Positions 25,675-34,128 of a DNA stretch of 43,706 bases are shown piece by piece (position 1 is the first letter of the stretch; each line of letters begins with the position of its first letter). Origin of the DNA: Gammaproteobacteria bacterium (lineage in GTDB: Bacteria; Pseudomonadota; Gammaproteobacteria; Steroidobacterales; Steroidobacteraceae); NCBI GenBank assembly GCA_029865465.1, contig JAOUGW010000002.1:1-43706 (forward strand), read 5' to 3'. Made by a program: the position numbers and the translations under genes. The notes beneath the pieces are model-generated. The model ran no database searches and was not told where the DNA came from. It worked only from the letters and a program-made list of their open reading frames with translations.

Positions 25675-26004
25675 ATGCAACAAAGCACCCTGCAAGAGAT
25701 CCTCGGCGTCGAAGAGGAAATTCGGGAGAAGCTCGACGCCGAGCGCGAGAAAGCGGGCCAGTGGCTCGAGGATGAGCGGCGCCGGCTTCTGGCGGAGCAC
25801 ACGGCCGAGATGGGGCGTCTGCAAGGCAGCTCGAGCCAGGGCGAGGCTGCAGCAAGGGAGGCCGCGCGTAGGAGCGCCGCGGAGATCGTCAGTCAGGCGC
25901 AAGCAGCGGCACATGCCATGGAGCGCGATCGCGACGATGCCTTGAGAGATCTCGTTGCCCGGCACATCGCCTGCATCGTCCCGGGGTCTTCCAGTGCTCG
26001 TTAG
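25675..26004 (+). CDS. V/A-type ATPase peripheral-stalk subunit (G/H-like)
   Basis: MQQSTLQEILGVEEEIREKLDAEREKAGQWLEDERRRLLAEH coiled coil, first gene of the V/A-ATPase operon. Confidence 0.7.
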   Translation: MQQSTLQEILGVEEEIREKLDAEREKAGQWLEDERRRLLAEHTAEMGRLQGSSSQGEAAAREAARRSAAEIVSQAQAAAHAMERDRDDALRDLVARHIACIVPGSSSAR

Positions 26005-27874
26005 GATGTCCAAGGTCGAGATCACGGGTCCTCGCGACGAGCTGCTGCCCGTGCTCGAGACGATCGAGCGTGCCGGAGTCCTGCAGATCGATCCCGAGAT
26101 CAAGGGGCGAATCGACGAAGGCGCCGTGCCGCAGGTCCGCCCGCTGGCCCTCGACGGCAAGATGCTGGCCGAGCGGCTGTTCCTCGAGGACCTTAGCGTG
26201 AAGGTCGATCGGCTGCTGGAACTGCTGCCGAAAGTTGCAACGCGGGAGTCCTACCTGAGCGCGTCGCGTGCGATGAACTCCATCGCGGCGGTGATCGGCA
26301 AGCACCTGGCGTCTGCCGAGGAACGCGCGCGACGACGGGAGGCGTTGCAGGGGGAACTGGCGCAACTCAACCGTTACACGGTGTTCCTCTCGACCGTCGA
26401 GTCGCTGGCTCCCAAGGGTGCCGAGGCCGCGGGTCTCGAGTTCATCGGCGTCGAAGTCCGTGACCCCGCCGCGCTGGAGCAACTGACCCGCGTTGCGGGC
26501 CGGCTGCTGCTCGGCACGGAAGTGCGCACTGCGCGGGCCGAGGATGGCTCCTACATCGGGTTGCTCACGACGGAAAAGGATCTCGCGGCCCGGCTGAAAG
26601 AAGGCCTGCGTGATAACCACATCCCGGAAATCGCGTTGCCCGGTTATCTCGCAGGCCTGTCGTTGCCGGAGAAGATCCGGGCGACACGGGCGCGTCTGGA
26701 GGCACGGCGGGCCGATCTCGCGGCAATTGACGAGGAGGCTCAAGACTTCGCGCTGTCATGGCGCGGACTCTACGCGAACGTCCGGGAGTGGCTGGGCCGC
26801 CGACTCGTGCTGTTGCGGACCAGCGCGTCAATGTACGAAACTGACCGCTGCTTCGTGCTGTACGGCTGGATGCCGTCCGTCAGCGTGGATGGGTTGCGCA
26901 AGTCGCTCGTGGCAAAGCACGGTGAGACGGTGGTCGTCGAGGAACGCGAGATCCTGCAGCAGGATCTCGACGACGTGCCGGTGGCGCTGCGCAATCCGCC
27001 GTATTTCCGGCCGTTCGAGCTGTTACTGCGGCCGCTGCCCGCGCCCCGCTACACGTCGATCGATCCGACGCCGTTCATCGGCATATTCTTCCCGCTGTTC
27101 TTCGGCATGATCCTCGGCGACATCGGCTATGGGCTCGTGTTGCTGCTGGTGGCGGCCGGTCTCGTCGTGTTCGCCAGGGGCCGTCGGACGTTGCGGCAGA
27201 TCGGGCAGATCCTGGCAGTTGCCTCCGTCTACTCCATCATTTTCGGGGTGCTGTACGGGGAGTGTTTCGGTGCATCGGGCGCGCAGTGGCTCGGCTTCGA
27301 ACGGGCCTGCATCGACAGGCGCACATCGATCGTGCCGATGCTCTACTTCGCCCTGGCCATCGGAGCCGTCCATGTGCTCATCGGGCTGGCCCTGGGCATC
27401 GTCTCGTCAATGAAGGGGCACCACAGGCGCGAAGCGCTGTCCCGGCTGTTCAGCATCCTGGCCTTGCTCTGCGTGGCGGGAGTGCTCGCGTCCTATTTCG
27501 CACCGGTCGCCGCGCTGCTCAGGAAACCGCTGCTGATGGCGATGCTGGTGATCGGCCCGGTGCTGTTGCTGACGGGCGGATTGCTGGCGCCGTTCGAGTT
27601 GCTCCGGCACCTCGGCAACATCGTTTCCTACGCGCGCATCATGGCCGTTGGCCTCGCATCGGTGCTGCTCGCGTACGTTGCCAACGAACTCGCCGGCGCT
27701 GCGGGCAGCGTCTGGGTGGGCATCGCTGTCGCTGTGCTGCTGCATGCGTTCAATATCCTGCTCGGCGTGTTCGCGCCGACGATCCACGCGCTGCGCCTGC
27801 ACTACGTCGAGTTCTTCGGCAAGTTCATCGAAACAGGCGGCCGGCGCTACGAGCCGCTCAAGAAGGTCGACTGA
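25994..27874 (+). CDS. V/A-type ATPase subunit I (a-subunit)
   Basis: RMSKVEITGPRDELLPVLETIERAGVLQID N-terminus, ARYTSIDPTPFIGIFFPLFFGMILGDIGYGLV, LRHLGNIVSYARIMAVGLASVLLA, C-terminal LHYVEFFGKFIETGGRRYEPLKKV. Confidence 0.93.
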   Translation: MLVRMSKVEITGPRDELLPVLETIERAGVLQIDPEIKGRIDEGAVPQVRPLALDGKMLAERLFLEDLSVKVDRLLELLPKVATRESYLSASRAMNSIAAVIGKHLASAEERARRREALQGELAQLNRYTVFLSTVESLAPKGAEAAGLEFIGVEVRDPAALEQLTRVAGRLLLGTEVRTARAEDGSYIGLLTTEKDLAARLKEGLRDNHIPEIALPGYLAGLSLPEKIRATRARLEARRADLAAIDEEAQDFALSWRGLYANVREWLGRRLVLLRTSASMYETDRCFVLYGWMPSVSVDGLRKSLVAKHGETVVVEEREILQQDLDDVPVALRNPPYFRPFELLLRPLPAPRYTSIDPTPFIGIFFPLFFGMILGDIGYGLVLLLVAAGLVVFARGRRTLRQIGQILAVASVYSIIFGVLYGECFGASGAQWLGFERACIDRRTSIVPMLYFALAIGAVHVLIGLALGIVSSMKGHHRREALSRLFSILALLCVAGVLASYFAPVAALLRKPLLMAMLVIGPVLLLTGGLLAPFELLRHLGNIVSYARIMAVGLASVLLAYVANELAGAAGSVWVGIAVAVLLHAFNILLGVFAPTIHALRLHYVEFFGKFIETGGRRYEPLKKVD

Positions 27875-27884
27875 GGAGAAAACC

Positions 27885-28118
27885 ATGGATGCTGTCGTGA
27901 ACATGGACAAGGTCCTGATGGCCTTCGCCGCCGCGCTGGCGCTGGGGATCAGCGCACTCGCCACCGCCTGGGTGCAGTCGCGGATCGGTGCGTCCGGTGC
28001 GGGTGCGCTGGCCGAAAAGCCGGAGCTGACGGCGACGATCATCATCCTGCTGGCGATTCCGGAAACGATCGTGATCCTGGGCTTCGTGATCGCCGCGATG
28101 ATCCTGCTGCAGGTATGA
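27885..28118 (+). CDS. V/A-type ATPase rotor subunit K (c-ring, two-helix form)
   Basis: 77 aa: ALGISALATAWVQSRIGASGAGALAEKPELTATIIILLAIPETIVILGFVIAAMILL; conserved carboxylate in PET; RBS gaggaga. Confidence 0.92.
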   Translation: MDAVVNMDKVLMAFAAALALGISALATAWVQSRIGASGAGALAEKPELTATIIILLAIPETIVILGFVIAAMILLQV

Positions 28119-28121
28119 GCG

Positions 28122-28706
28122 ATGGGCCGGGAGGCGCTGATCGAGTCGCTGCGCAACAGGGCGACCGAGGACGTGGAGGCGCTCTGGCGCGACGTCCGGG
28201 CGCAGGCTGAGGCGTACCGCCTCGAACTGGCGCACGCGCTCGAGCGGCAGCGCGTGCGGGAAGCGCAGGCGGCAGCCGCGCTTGCACGACAGCTTCAAGA
28301 CGATGCGACCGCCGAAGCACGGCATCGTGCCCGCGAGATCCGTACCCAGGCCGTACTCGTTCTCGCGGATCGACTCTACAGGCTGGCAATCATGCAGCTG
28401 CCGACAATGCGCGTAGCGAACGGTCTGGAGCTCTTCCAGGCACTGGCTCGCGAGTTGCCGCAGCGGGACTGGCAGCGCGTCCGCGTGAATCCAGCGGATC
28501 GGGAGGCCGCGTCCGAGCGATTCCCGTCCGCTGAAGTCGTGTGCGATCCGGCCATCTGTGGCGGATTGCATGTGGAAGCGGACGGGGGGCGGATCCGCGT
28601 GAGCAACACGCTCGAGACACGCCTGGAAACGGCGTGGCCCGACGTGCTCCCGCGACTGATCAACGACCTGCCAGGGGAGCCCGATGGCCATCGAACTGCT
28701 TCGTGA
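28122..28706 (+). CDS. V/A-type ATPase subunit E
   Basis: Helical stalk N-terminus, C-terminal VVCDPAICGGLHVEADGGRIRVSNTLETRLETAWPDVLPRLINDL. Confidence 0.85.
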   Translation: MGREALIESLRNRATEDVEALWRDVRAQAEAYRLELAHALERQRVREAQAAAALARQLQDDATAEARHRAREIRTQAVLVLADRLYRLAIMQLPTMRVANGLELFQALARELPQRDWQRVRVNPADREAASERFPSAEVVCDPAICGGLHVEADGGRIRVSNTLETRLETAWPDVLPRLINDLPGEPDGHRTAS

Positions 28707-29622
28707 CATCGCGTCCGACGGCTACCCGACGGACTATCTGCTGGCGCGGGTGCGTGCCCGGCGCGCGGCGCTGACGGCGCAGTGGCGAGCGATCCATGCA
28801 CGCGGCCTGCCTGCGGAGGTCACGGACGACGCCATCTGGGAAGGATTCCTGCGTGAACTCGGCTGGCTGCGAGGCCAGATGAATCGCCGACTCCGGACGA
28901 GCGTCGATCCGGTGTTCGGGTTGTTCGAGCTGAAGACCCTCGTGCTGTGCCTGCGCTGCAAAGCCGTGCAGCGGGACGCCGAGATCGCGCGGCTGCTCGC
29001 AGCAAGCCAGGTCTCCGACGCGCTGCGACAGGCGCTGTTGCAGGAAACGGATGTCCCGGCCGCGGTCGCGTCCATTGCCGTCGCATTGGAGCCTGCGGAC
29101 GATGCCGAGGCATCGCTGCGACGCGCCTATGCGCAGGCAGGGCTCAAGGGCTTCGAGACACGACTGACGCGGAGCTATCTCGGGCACGTGAACGACGCCC
29201 GCCTGCATCCGCTCGTCCGGAGATTCTTCGCGTCCTTCGTCGATCTGCGCAATCTCATGACGCTCTACAAGCTGCTGCGCTGGGAAATGGACGACGCGGC
29301 GGCGTTCCTGACGGGTGGCACGATCGGAGTGGAACGCCTGCAGCGCATTGGGGCAGCCCGGGACGCTGCGGGCCTCGATCCCATGGTCCGCGAGATTGCG
29401 GGCCGCGCGGCACCGCCGCTGGCGACGGCAGAAGGTTCCCTCGAGACGATCCTGCTCGGCAGCCTGTCCCACAAGGTTCGCAGCCTGGGCCGGCAGGAAG
29501 ATCCGGTCGGCACGGTCCTCGACCATGCGTGGCGCGTCTACATCCACGCGCGCAATCAATCCCTGCTGCTGCACGCCGGCCATCTCGATTCAGCAGGACT
29601 CGAGAAGGAGCTGGTCGCGTGA
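28684..29622 (+). CDS. V/A-type ATPase subunit C (AC39-like)
   Basis: DYLLARVRARRAALT..., FFASFVDLRNLMTLYKLLRWEMDD; position in operon. Confidence 0.82.
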   Translation: MAIELLRDIASDGYPTDYLLARVRARRAALTAQWRAIHARGLPAEVTDDAIWEGFLRELGWLRGQMNRRLRTSVDPVFGLFELKTLVLCLRCKAVQRDAEIARLLAASQVSDALRQALLQETDVPAAVASIAVALEPADDAEASLRRAYAQAGLKGFETRLTRSYLGHVNDARLHPLVRRFFASFVDLRNLMTLYKLLRWEMDDAAAFLTGGTIGVERLQRIGAARDAAGLDPMVREIAGRAAPPLATAEGSLETILLGSLSHKVRSLGRQEDPVGTVLDHAWRVYIHARNQSLLLHAGHLDSAGLEKELVA

Positions 29623-29942
29623 GAAAGATCGTAGTGATCGCTCCACCCGATTCGCGTCCCGGTTTCGCACTGGCCGGGGTCCGGCAGCTGAGCGCGAGCC
29701 CGGACGAACTGCCGGTCCTGCTGCGACAGCTGGTGCGCGATCCGCTGAATGGCGCCGTCATCGTCGACGAGCGGTTGGCGACTGGCAGTGCCCGCGAATA
29801 CATCCGGGAGCTCGATCGACGCTGGACCGGCCTCGTCATCGTACTTCCTGCGCCCGAGCGGGCAGGTGCCGTCGCGGAGGAGGATTACGTCCTGCAACTG
29901 ATTCGTCGTGCGATCGGCTACCAGGTGAGGTTGAGCCTGTGA
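29619..29942 (+). CDS. V/A-type ATPase subunit F
   Basis: VIAPPDSRPGFALAGVRQLSAS...GAVIVDERLATGSAREYI...GLVIVLPAP; GTG start overlaps subunit C stop. Confidence 0.85.
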   Translation: MRKIVVIAPPDSRPGFALAGVRQLSASPDELPVLLRQLVRDPLNGAVIVDERLATGSAREYIRELDRRWTGLVIVLPAPERAGAVAEEDYVLQLIRRAIGYQVRLSL

Positions 29943-31561
29943 GCGGTCGAATCATCGGCATTTCCGGCCCGACCGTCAGCGTGGACCTGGCCGGGCTCAA
30001 GCTCTATGAGCGCGTGGTCGTCGGCGAGGCCGGACTCATGGGCGAGGTCGTGCGCCTCGAGCGAGGACGTGCCGTCGTCCAGGTCTACGAAAACACGCGC
30101 GGCCTCGCGATTGGCGAGCCGGTCGTCGGCACTGGCACGCAGTTGACGGCTCGGCTCGGCCCGGGCCTGTTGCGCCAGATGTTCGACGGGCTGCAGCGAC
30201 CGCTCGCGGCGATGCACCAGTCGCAGGGACCTTTCCTTCTTCCAGGTGGAACAGGCGCAGGCACGACCGCAGCGATGAAGCTGCGCTTCACGCCGACAAA
30301 ATCACGAGGCGACGCGATCCGGGTCGGCGAGTCTGTCGGTTACGTCGACGAAGGGGCATTCCGCCATCCGATTCTTGCTGTCGACTGCGAGGGCACGATC
30401 GATGAAATCAAGGACGGCGAGATCGGGCTGGAGGAGGCCGTAGCGGCCTTGACCGACGGCCGACGGGTCTTCGCCTGCCATGACTGGCCCGTGCGACTGC
30501 CGCGGCCCTATCGGCGCAAGCTGTCGCGCTTCGAGCCGCTGACCACAGGGCAGCGTTGCATCGACTTCCTGTTCCCGCTGGCCCGTGGCGGCAGCGCCAT
30601 TTTTCCCGGCGGCTTCGGCACCGGCAAGACGCTGCTCGAGCAATCGATCGCGAAGTTCGCCGAGGTGGACATCGTCGTCTACGTGGGTTGCGGCGAGCGC
30701 GGCAACGAGATGGCCGAGATGCTCGACGACTTTACCGTGCTCAGCGATCCGTGGAGCAAGCGGCCACTGATGGAACGCACCATCGTCGTCGTGAACACGT
30801 CGAACATGCCGGTGGCGGCGCGCGAGGCCTCGATCTACACGGCCATCACGATGGCGGAGTACTACCGGGACCTCGGTTACAACGTGTTGCTGCTGGCCGA
30901 CAGCCTGTCGCGCTGGGCGGAGGCGCTGCGGGAGATTTCCGCGGCACTCGAAGAGATGCCGGGCGAGGAGGGGTACCCCACCTATCTTGGTTCGCGCATG
31001 GCGGAGTTCTTCGCGCGTGCGGGAGTGGTCGAAACACTCGACGGCCGCATCGGCTCGCTCACGGTGCTGTTGTCGATCTCGCCTCCGGGCGGTGACTTCT
31101 CGGAGCCGGTGACGCAGGCGTGCCTGCGCAATACGGGCGCGTTCTTCATGCTCGACACTTCGTTGGCGCACCGCAGGCACTTTCCGGCAATCAACTGGTT
31201 CCAGAGCTTCTCGCTGTACGAAGCGGACGTCGTCGCGCAACTCGATCAGCAGGTTGCCGCGGAGTGGGGAGCGCTCAGGCAGCGCACGCGAGCGCTGCTG
31301 CAGCGGGAAGAGAGCCTGCGCGAGGTCGCCGAGATCGTGGGTACCGAGGGGCTGCAGGAGGCGGACCGCCTGTTGATGCGTACCACGGCGCGCATCCGGC
31401 AAACATTCCTCGCCCAGAACGCATATACCGAGGACGCCTTTTCCACGCCGGCACAGACCTACCAGAAGATCCGCCAGCTGCTCGACGAACACCAGGCGGC
31501 GAGCGAGCGGCTGGAGCGTGGCGAGTCGCCCGCGCACGATGCCGAGGTTCACCCGTCATGA
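29939..31561 (+). CDS. atpA-type (V/A): V/A-type ATPase catalytic subunit A
   Basis: GRIIGISGPTVSVDLAGLKLYERVVVGE, Walker A GGFGTGKT, YVGCGERGNEMAEML, SRWAEALREISAALEEMPGEEGYPTYLGSRMAEFFARAG. Confidence 0.96.
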   Translation: MSGRIIGISGPTVSVDLAGLKLYERVVVGEAGLMGEVVRLERGRAVVQVYENTRGLAIGEPVVGTGTQLTARLGPGLLRQMFDGLQRPLAAMHQSQGPFLLPGGTGAGTTAAMKLRFTPTKSRGDAIRVGESVGYVDEGAFRHPILAVDCEGTIDEIKDGEIGLEEAVAALTDGRRVFACHDWPVRLPRPYRRKLSRFEPLTTGQRCIDFLFPLARGGSAIFPGGFGTGKTLLEQSIAKFAEVDIVVYVGCGERGNEMAEMLDDFTVLSDPWSKRPLMERTIVVVNTSNMPVAAREASIYTAITMAEYYRDLGYNVLLLADSLSRWAEALREISAALEEMPGEEGYPTYLGSRMAEFFARAGVVETLDGRIGSLTVLLSISPPGGDFSEPVTQACLRNTGAFFMLDTSLAHRRHFPAINWFQSFSLYEADVVAQLDQQVAAEWGALRQRTRALLQREESLREVAEIVGTEGLQEADRLLMRTTARIRQTFLAQNAYTEDAFSTPAQTYQKIRQLLDEHQAASERLERGESPAHDAEVHPS

Positions 31562-32922
31562 CGGCCACCGCCGCCTACACCACGCGACTGAGCCGGCACA
31601 GTTACTCGACACTGCGCAGCATCCAGGGACCACTGCTCTTCGTCGAGAAGGTCAGTGACGCGCGCATGAGCGAAGCGGTCAGGATCGTGTTTCCGGACGG
31701 GCACGAGGCGGCCGGTGAGGTGCTGCGGATCGAGGGTGACACGGTACTGATCCAGGTCATCGGCGACAGCCGCGGCCTCGACATGGACCACACCGAGGTC
31801 GTGTTCACGGACTCAGTCAAGCGCGCCCCGTTGTCACCGGGCGTGCTCAACCGCACCTTCGGCGGTTCGTTCCAGCCGCTCGATGGCCTGCCGATGTTCG
31901 TGCCGGAGCGCTGGGCCCCGGTGTCCGGCTTTCCGCTTAACCCGGTCGCCCGCGAGCGCCCGCAGGAATTCATCGAAACCGGGCTGTCGTGCATCGACGG
32001 CCTGAACACGCTGGTCAAGGGCCAGAAGCTGCCGATCTTCTCCTGCGCCGGGTTGCCGTCGAGTGCCATCGTTGCCAGCGTCCTTGCGCATGCGCGTTCT
32101 GGTGGCGTCAACGTCGCGGGCACCGGTTCAGGTTCGGTGGTCGTGTTCGTGGCGCTCGGGCTCGCACATCACGAGTACGCGTTCTACCGGCAGACGCTCG
32201 AACGGCTCCAGGGTGACTTCGTCGCGTTCATCAACCTGGCGCGGGATCCGGTCGTCGAGCGTTTGCTGGCGCCGCGGTTCGGGCTCAGCGTCGCTGAGTA
32301 CCTCGCGTTCGAGCAGGGCAGGGACGTGCTGGTGGTCATCACCGACATGACCAACTATTGCGACGCGCTACGTGAGGTCTCCACCGCACGGGAGGAATTG
32401 CCGGGTCGGCGCGGCTATCCGGGCTACCTGTACTCCGACCTGGCATCGCTCTATGAGCGTGCCGGACGCATCAAGCAGCGCCCCGGTTCGGTGACACTGC
32501 TCCCGGTCGTCACGATGCCCGAGGACGACATCACGCACCCGATTCCCGACCTGACGGGGTACATCACCGAGGGCCAGATCGTGCTGAGCCGCGAGCTGCA
32601 TCAGCGCGGTATCTTCCCGCCCGTGGACGTGCTGCCGAGCCTGTCGCGGCTGATGCAGCGTGGTATCGGCAAGGGACATACGCGCGAAGACCACCGCAAG
32701 ATCGCCAATGCCCTCTACATGCATTACGCCAGTGGGCGGGACCTGCGGCGGCTGGAGGCCATCGTCGGACGCGAGAGCATGGGTGATTCCGACAAGCGCA
32801 TGCTCGACTTCGCCGAGGCCTTCGAACGCGAGATCGTGCACCAGGGCGATGCGCGCCGCGGCATCGGTGAGACATTGGATCTGAGCCTGGCATTGCTGCA
32901 GAAATTCGGCCTGTCCGCATGA
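31558..32922 (+). CDS. atpB-type (V/A): V/A-type ATPase non-catalytic subunit B
   Basis: YSTLRSIQGPLLFVEKV, ETGLSCIDGLNTLVKGQKLPIFSCAGLPSS, DMTNYCDALREVSTAREELPGRRGYPGYLYSDLASLYERAG. Confidence 0.96.
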   Translation: MTATAAYTTRLSRHSYSTLRSIQGPLLFVEKVSDARMSEAVRIVFPDGHEAAGEVLRIEGDTVLIQVIGDSRGLDMDHTEVVFTDSVKRAPLSPGVLNRTFGGSFQPLDGLPMFVPERWAPVSGFPLNPVARERPQEFIETGLSCIDGLNTLVKGQKLPIFSCAGLPSSAIVASVLAHARSGGVNVAGTGSGSVVVFVALGLAHHEYAFYRQTLERLQGDFVAFINLARDPVVERLLAPRFGLSVAEYLAFEQGRDVLVVITDMTNYCDALREVSTAREELPGRRGYPGYLYSDLASLYERAGRIKQRPGSVTLLPVVTMPEDDITHPIPDLTGYITEGQIVLSRELHQRGIFPPVDVLPSLSRLMQRGIGKGHTREDHRKIANALYMHYASGRDLRRLEAIVGRESMGDSDKRMLDFAEAFEREIVHQGDARRGIGETLDLSLALLQKFGLSA

Positions 32923-33641
32923 TCCACCCGACCCGCACCGACCTGCTGCAGCTGGAGGAAAAGGCCACGTCGATCGCGAACAGCGTGGCCATCCTGAAAG
33001 CACGGCGCCAGGCGCTGATCCGTGGCTTCCTCGAATCGGTGCGTCCCCTCGTGCGTTCCCGCGATGCGATCCGGCGCGACTACGGCATCGCCATCGACGA
33101 GCTGCACCTGAGCGAAGGACACGAGGGGGCCGCATTCGTGGAGACACTCGCCGCACTCTCGGAGCGAGAGGTGGGTGTCGACATTGCGGAGCGTAACCTC
33201 CTCGGTGTCCGCTATCGGGAGCTCGTGGCTTTCGGGCCATTTGTACGGATGCCGCCGGAACGCGCCTACGATTACACCGTCACCACGCCGCATCTCGAGG
33301 AGGCGGTCCATCGCTTCGAGTCGGTGCTGGAGACCGTGCTTGAGATCGCTGCGTTCGAGAGCAAGCTCAAGATGCTCGGCGAAGAGATCCTCGCGGTCAC
33401 GCGGCGGGTACGTGTCCTGGAGGAACGGGTCTTGCCGCGCCTGCGAACAGAGATCCGCTCCATCGTGCAGTTCCTGGGCGAGCGCGAACGCGAGGCTCAC
33501 TATCGGCTCAAGAAGTTCAAGTCGGACCGGCGCGGCGGTGCCTTCAGTGTCCCGCCTTCTCGTACGTGCCCACCAGTTCGGCGCGCGCCAGCACGTGGCC
33601 TTGCATCGCTGCCTCCACCTGCGCCCTGGTCGGGTGCTTGA
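32919..33641 (+). CDS. V/A-type ATPase subunit D
   Basis: PTRTDLLQLEEKATSIANSVAILKARRQALIRGFLE...HLEEAVHRFESVLETVLEIAAFESKLKMLGEEI. The C-terminus runs about 98 nt over the convergent PEBP gene. Confidence 0.88.
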   Translation: MIHPTRTDLLQLEEKATSIANSVAILKARRQALIRGFLESVRPLVRSRDAIRRDYGIAIDELHLSEGHEGAAFVETLAALSEREVGVDIAERNLLGVRYRELVAFGPFVRMPPERAYDYTVTTPHLEEAVHRFESVLETVLEIAAFESKLKMLGEEILAVTRRVRVLEERVLPRLRTEIRSIVQFLGEREREAHYRLKKFKSDRRGGAFSVPPSRTCPPVRRAPARGLASLPPPAPWSGA

Positions 33642-34080
33642 GACCGTCGAGCATGACGTCCAGCGCGTACAGCCTGTGAAAGTAGCGATGCCGGCCAATG
33701 GGCGGGCACGGGCCGCCATAGCCCGTGCGTTTCCAGTCGTTCAGGCCTTCGACCGTTCCCTTGGGCAGGGCCGCCGGCGCGATGCCCTCCGGCAGTCCGG
33801 CTGCATCCACGGGCAGGTTTGCCAGCACCCAGTGAACCCAGGTCATTCTGGGCGCGCGTGGATCAGGCGCGTCTGGATCGTCGACGATCAGCACCAGTGA
33901 TTTCGCGCCCGCCGGCATGCCTTGCCAGCGCAGTGGCGGCGAAACATCGTTGCCTTCACACGTGTAGCGCCTGGGTATCGCTGCGCCGGGGCCGAATGCC
34001 GTCGATGAGAGTTCCATTGCCATGGCGGGGCCTCCTGTCAGCAGCGCGATCAGCAAGAAGAACGTGTTTCCTGGCGTCAT
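33544..34080 (-). CDS. PEBP-family (YbhB/YbcL-like) phospholipid-binding-like protein
   Basis: YTCEGNDVSPPLRWQGMPAGAKSLVLIVDDPDAPDPRAPRMTWVHWVLANLP, GPCPPIGRHRYFHRLYALD. Confidence 0.92.
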   Translation of the reverse strand: MTPGNTFFLLIALLTGGPAMAMELSSTAFGPGAAIPRRYTCEGNDVSPPLRWQGMPAGAKSLVLIVDDPDAPDPRAPRMTWVHWVLANLPVDAAGLPEGIAPAALPKGTVEGLNDWKRTGYGGPCPPIGRHRYFHRLYALDVMLDGLKHPTRAQVEAAMQGHVLARAELVGTYEKAGH

Positions 34081-34128
34081 TTTGCGACTCCATTGGTGGT
34101 TAGTCGACACATCGCCTGCCTGCCCGAA

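Noticed and set aside
30302-31552. 416-aa minus-strand ORF opposite ATPase subunit A
   Set aside because: Antisense of a strongly conserved gene; no domain signature.
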